From positions 3,354,001-3,418,000 of the forward strand of contig NZ_CP029189.1 of the NCBI RefSeq assembly GCF_008642275.1: 64,000 nt of DNA, given 5' to 3'. The position numbers were made by a program, and so were the translations under genes. Below the pieces are notes generated by a model that made no database searches, was not told the origin of the DNA, and saw only the letters and a program-made list of their open reading frames with translations. The stretch comes from Streptomyces venezuelae (GTDB taxonomy: Bacteria; Actinomycetota; Actinomycetes; Streptomycetales; Streptomycetaceae). Positions 61,175-64,000 of this stretch are shown here, one piece after another. Position 1 is the first letter of the stretch. The number at the start of each line of letters is the position of its first letter.

Positions 61175-61588
61175 GTGACCCACACTGCCCGCCGAATCGG
61201 CCGTTCCCTCGCCCTGGTCCTGCCCGTCGTCCTGGTCCTGTCCGGGACCCTCGCGGTCACCATGGTCCCCTGGGCGGACACCTCGTCCTCCCAGATCCTG
61301 ACCGCCTCCGCCGAGGACGTCTCCGTCCCCGCGAAGCCGCGTGCCGCGCACGAGGTGCTGCGCGATCAGCTCGTCGGTGAGCTGCAGCAGGGCGGCCGGC
61401 CGGACGACGTGCTCACCCACCTCCAGCAGGAGGTGGACAAGCGGCCCTCGCTCGCCGAGCACTGCGTGGGGATCGCGCGGGCGCTGGGGCGGGCCGCCGT
61501 GGACGCGTACGGCCCGACGAAGGCCCAGTCCTACTCCCGGCCCGTCTGCGACACCTCGTACGCCTCCGGGGTCGCCTCCATGGGCTGA
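61175..61588 (+). CDS. Secreted or membrane-anchored hypothetical protein
   Basis: 137 residues from GTG 61175. TARRIGRSLALVLPVVLVLSGTLAVTMVPWADTSSS gives one N-terminal hydrophobic segment (signal peptide or anchor). The rest is helical (AAHEVLRDQLVGELQQGG, PDDVLTHLQQEVDKRPSLAEHCVGIARALGRAAVDAYG) with two cysteines (HCVG, VCDT). I do not recognise it. It lies directly upstream of the nucleotidyltransferase (28 bp), same strand. Confidence 0.7.
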   Translation: MTHTARRIGRSLALVLPVVLVLSGTLAVTMVPWADTSSSQILTASAEDVSVPAKPRAAHEVLRDQLVGELQQGGRPDDVLTHLQQEVDKRPSLAEHCVGIARALGRAAVDAYGPTKAQSYSRPVCDTSYASGVASMG

Positions 61589-61616
61589 CGCCCGTCACGT
61601 CCCTACGCTGGCCGTC

Positions 61617-62384
61617 ATGACCGACGACCACCGATCCGCTCCGCCCGCTCCCTCCGCAGCCGCGTTCCCCGCCGCCCCCACCCAGGCCGTCGTCCTGGCG
61701 GGCGGCCAGGGTTCGCGGCTGCGTCCGTACACGGACGACCGCCCGAAGCCGATGGTCGAGATCCCGGGCACGGGGGTGCCGATCATCGGGCACCAGCTGG
61801 CCTGGCTGGCCTCCGAGGGGGTCACGGACGCCGTGGTCTCCTGCGGGCACCTGGCCGAGGTGCTCCAGGAGTGGCTCGCCGGGGCCCGGTTGCCGCTGCG
61901 CGTGACCACGGTCGTCGAGACGGAGCCCCTGGGCCGCGGCGGCGGTCTCAAGTACGCCGCCCGGCACCTCCCGCATCCCGACGGGTCCTGGTACGCGACC
62001 AACGGCGACATCTGGACCCGGTTCTCGCTGCGCGAGATGGCCGCCTTCCACGCCGAGCGCGACGCGGTGGCCACCCTCGCGCTGGCGCGGCCGCGGATCC
62101 CCTGGGGGGTCGTGGAGACCAACGAGTTCGGGCAGGTCCTGGACTTCATCGAGGCCCCGCCGTCGCCCTATCCGGTCAACGCGGGCGTGTACGTCTTCAG
62201 CCCCGAATTCACCGCGCTGCTGCCGGACTTGGGCGACCACGAGCGAACGACGTTCCCGCGCCTGGCCCGTGAGCGGCGCCTCGCCGGCTTCCCGCTGCCC
62301 CAGGGGGCCTACTGGCGGGCGATCGACACCGCGAAGGACCTCACCGAGGCGGCACGGGAGTTGGCGGCGCAGCAGGGCGCCTGA
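61617..62384 (+). CDS. NDP-sugar nucleotidyltransferase (mannose-1-P guanylyltransferase-like)
   Basis: 255 residues from ATG 61617. AVVLAGGQGSRLRPYTDDRPKPMVEIPGTGVPII is the NTP-binding signature; TEPLGRGGGLKYAARHL and WYATNGDIWTRF (metal Asp) follow, and a final VNAGVYVFSPE motif is conserved. It makes an NDP-sugar from a sugar-1-phosphate and NTP. It lacks the C-terminal left-handed helix domain of GlmU/ManC, so it is the short form. Exact sugar unknown. Confidence 0.9.
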   Translation: MTDDHRSAPPAPSAAAFPAAPTQAVVLAGGQGSRLRPYTDDRPKPMVEIPGTGVPIIGHQLAWLASEGVTDAVVSCGHLAEVLQEWLAGARLPLRVTTVVETEPLGRGGGLKYAARHLPHPDGSWYATNGDIWTRFSLREMAAFHAERDAVATLALARPRIPWGVVETNEFGQVLDFIEAPPSPYPVNAGVYVFSPEFTALLPDLGDHERTTFPRLARERRLAGFPLPQGAYWRAIDTAKDLTEAARELAAQQGA

Positions 62385-62452
62385 GGCCCCGCACGGGCCG
62401 GCCGGCGCCCGGCGCGTCGTACGTACGCGGCCCCGCGCGCCCGGCACACGCA

Positions 62453-62492
62453 CCGGGGCCCGGCACGCTCGTGCGTGCCGGGCCCCGGTTTT
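62453..62492 (+). terminator. Rho-independent terminator after the nucleotidyltransferase
   Basis: CCGGGGCCCGGCACG and CGTGCCGGGCCCCGG pair perfectly around a 6-nt loop, followed by TTTT. Confidence 0.92.
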
Positions 62493-62534
62493 CCCGTGCG
62501 GGTGTCGACGAGTGCCGACGGAGGTCCGCGGATG

Positions 62535-64000
62535 TCAGCCGATGAGCCCGCCGATCAGGCCCGGCTGCTTGGGGGCGGGAGCCCCGCCGCCCGTGCTGCT
62601 CCCCGCGGAGGAGGACGGCTGCCTCGGCGAGGAGGACTGGCGGGGGGTGCTGCGCGGGGTCTGCTGCTTGCCGGTGGTGCCGCGCGTCGCGGCGGGCGAC
62701 TCGGAGCGGGTCCCCGAGGTTCCCTTGGAGGGGCTGCCGGACGCGGTCTTCCCCGACTTGGTGGCGGGCTCGGTCGCACTGGCCGAGGGCGAGGCCGCCT
62801 TGGCCGGCGGCTTCGTGGGCTGCTGCTGCCCGGGCTGCCGCCCGGCCGGCGCCTGCTGCGGCAGCGGACGGCCCGGCAGGTAGTTGCTGGGGGCCTCGCC
62901 CGGCCCGGGGACGGTGACGACGGTGGAGGAGCGGACGGCGCCGCCGAGGAGCGAACCGACGAGCAGGGTGAGCCCGCACACGACGGCGGCCATGACGGCC
63001 CCGCGGCGCAGCACGCGCCGCCGCAGCCGCCAGATCTCGGAGCGCGGGCCGAGGGTCCGCCAGGCCTCGCCGGCGAGGCGTCCGTCGAGGGAGTAGACCG
63101 GGGCGCCGGCGATGATCAGCGGGGACCAGGCGGCGAGGTAGATGATGTCGGGCGCGTCGTAGGCCGGGACGGTCTTCCAGCTCACCGTCATCAGCAGTGC
63201 GGCGGACAGCAGGGCCCCGAAGCAGGCCGCGAACCGCTGCCACAGGCCGAAGACGGTGAGCACACCGACGACGACCTGGAGGAAGGCCACGCTCAGGCCC
63301 GCGCCGACCGGGTGGGCGAGGGCGAAGTCGCGCAGCGGCTCGGCGAGGGCCCAGGGGTTCAGCGTGTGCAGCCAGGTGACCATGGAGCCGCGTTCGCCGC
63401 CGTCGAAGTAGACGGGGTCGCAGAGCTTGCCCATGCCGGCGTAGATGGAGATGAAGCCGAGGAAGACGCGCAGCGGGAGCAGCACGACGCCGAGGTTCAT
63501 CCGGCGGCCGGGGTAGTAGGAGGCCTGGCCGCGGCTGTCGGATCCGGTCCGGCGGGAGTCGGCCCCGGGACCGGAGCCTGGCGGCTCCTGCTGGTGGTGC
63601 AGGTCGCGCACGGCGGCCAGGGGGCGGGTCTCGGCGGGGTCCCCGTAGCTGCGCTGCCCGATGACGGTGGGCGTGGCGAGGGTGTCCTCGGCGAGGTCGT
63701 GGGCCAGGTCCACGCGGGGGATGACCTGGGTGGTGCCGCCGTCGTACTCGTCGTGTCCGCGGCCGGCCTCGCGGACGGCCTGGAGCAGTCCGCCCATGGC
63801 GGCGGCGTCGCCGGCGTCGGACTTGCCGCTCCAGACCACGGGGGCCCGGCGGCGGGTGGCCCCGGCGGCCGCCACCACGGCGCCACCCAGAACGGGTGCG
63901 CGGCCGGGGGCCTTCGCGGGCTTGGAACGCGCGCTCGGGCTCGGTGCGAGCCGCACGCGGAAGCTGGCGTGGTTGACGATGACCTGTGCGGGGTCGCACG
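62535..64000 (-). CDS. DoxX-family membrane protein, N-terminus cut by window edge
   Basis: At least 473 residues; the frame stays open to the right edge with plausible coding sequence (CDPAQVIVNHASFRVRLAPS), so GTG 63956 is probably internal. A long polar N-terminus (about 150 residues) is followed by DoxX-like membrane segments (NLGVVLLPLRVFLGFISIYAGMGKL, VGAGLSVAFLQVVVGVLTVFGLW, FGALLSAALLM) and a fifth segment (RRGAVMAAVVCGLTLLVGSLLGGAV). A disordered Ser/Pro/Thr/Lys tail ends in LIGGLIG. DoxX proteins are linked to thiol/redox stress; the role here is inferred only. Confidence 0.8.
   Translation of the reverse strand, partial: CDPAQVIVNHASFRVRLAPSPSARSKPAKAPGRAPVLGGAVVAAAGATRRRAPVVWSGKSDAGDAAAMGGLLQAVREAGRGHDEYDGGTTQVIPRVDLAHDLAEDTLATPTVIGQRSYGDPAETRPLAAVRDLHHQQEPPGSGPGADSRRTGSDSRGQASYYPGRRMNLGVVLLPLRVFLGFISIYAGMGKLCDPVYFDGGERGSMVTWLHTLNPWALAEPLRDFALAHPVGAGLSVAFLQVVVGVLTVFGLWQRFAACFGALLSAALLMTVSWKTVPAYDAPDIIYLAAWSPLIIAGAPVYSLDGRLAGEAWRTLGPRSEIWRLRRRVLRRGAVMAAVVCGLTLLVGSLLGGAVRSSTVVTVPGPGEAPSNYLPGRPLPQQAPAGRQPGQQQPTKPPAKAASPSASATEPATKSGKTASGSPSKGTSGTRSESPAATRGTTGKQQTPRSTPRQSSSPRQPSSSAGSSTGGGAPAPKQPGLIGGLIG

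Overview
The window is high-GC DNA with the codon bias, GTG starts, short-spaced purine-rich ribosome binding sites and gene families of Streptomyces. Gene content and order (msiK, tRNA-Thr, senS-senR-hbpS, terD, cdgB, nagK-nagA, otsA, thrC, groEL, murQ) look like a conserved core segment of a Streptomyces chromosome, comparable from memory to the SCO4240-SCO4310 interval of S. coelicolor read in reverse. No insertion sequence, prophage, CRISPR array or large biosynthetic cluster was seen. Accessory content is limited to small islands: a duplicated regulator pair, an Scr1/DUF397 module, a HigBA-like toxin-antitoxin pair and tandem secreted proteases.

Layout. 0-7.7 kb: end of a GT87-like membrane glycosyltransferase, a HelD-like RNA polymerase recycling ATPase, a CutC-family gene behind a DasR-type site, an HD-domain protein, a chloramphenicol-type MFS exporter and a PD-(D/E)XK-like protein. 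7.7-11.7 kb: two paralogous winged-helix/zinc-ribbon regulators, with duplicated leaders, flank a secreted serine hydrolase. 11.8-17.5 kb: two small genes, then a MurNAc catabolic cluster (RpiR/MurR-type regulator, MurQ etherase, PTS EIIBC) and accessory genes. 17.5-27.2 kb: a membrane protein, an Scr1-type HTH/DUF397 pair divergent from two coupled small genes, two S8 proteases with a stand-alone I9-like protein, an SDR oxidoreductase, a TrpF and HigBA. 27.2-34.4 kb: groEL with two CIRCE elements, a cold-shock gene, a SAM riboswitch-thrC-sulfur-carrier operon, gpgS and otsA. 34.5-41.8 kb: otsB, a solute-binding lipoprotein, nagK-nagA behind DasR-type sites, a PfkB kinase and a decayed secreted-protein gene. 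41.9-50.5 kb: cdgB (c-di-GMP synthesis), a flavin reductase, arfB, terD, an M1 peptidase lipoprotein and the hbpS/senS-senR haem/redox sensing system. 50.5-64 kb: a GH26 enzyme, a pentapeptide-repeat protein, oxidoreductases, a GNAT, an APH(6)-like kinase, a DUF11 secreted protein, tRNA-Thr(UGU), msiK, a sugar nucleotidyltransferase and a DoxX-family membrane protein.

How the genes work together. The clearest theme is amino sugar and carbohydrate use. GlcNAc kinase and deacetylase, MurNAc-6-P etherase with its PTS permease, an orphan sugar-binding lipoprotein and the general sugar-importer ATPase MsiK are all here. Near-identical DasR-like sites (TGGACTAGACCT core) precede nagKA/lipoprotein, msiK and the CutC-family gene. 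A second theme is stress and development: CIRCE-controlled groEL, cold shock, trehalose synthesis, HelD, TerD, CdgB and HbpS/SenSR. A third is RNA- and protein-level control: a SAM-I riboswitch over thrC and a GGC-tailed sulfur carrier, and duplicated RBS-sequestering leaders.

Limits. All calls come from reading the sequence and remembered family knowledge; no database search was run. Start codons were chosen from ribosome binding sites and protein N-termini and may be off where noted.
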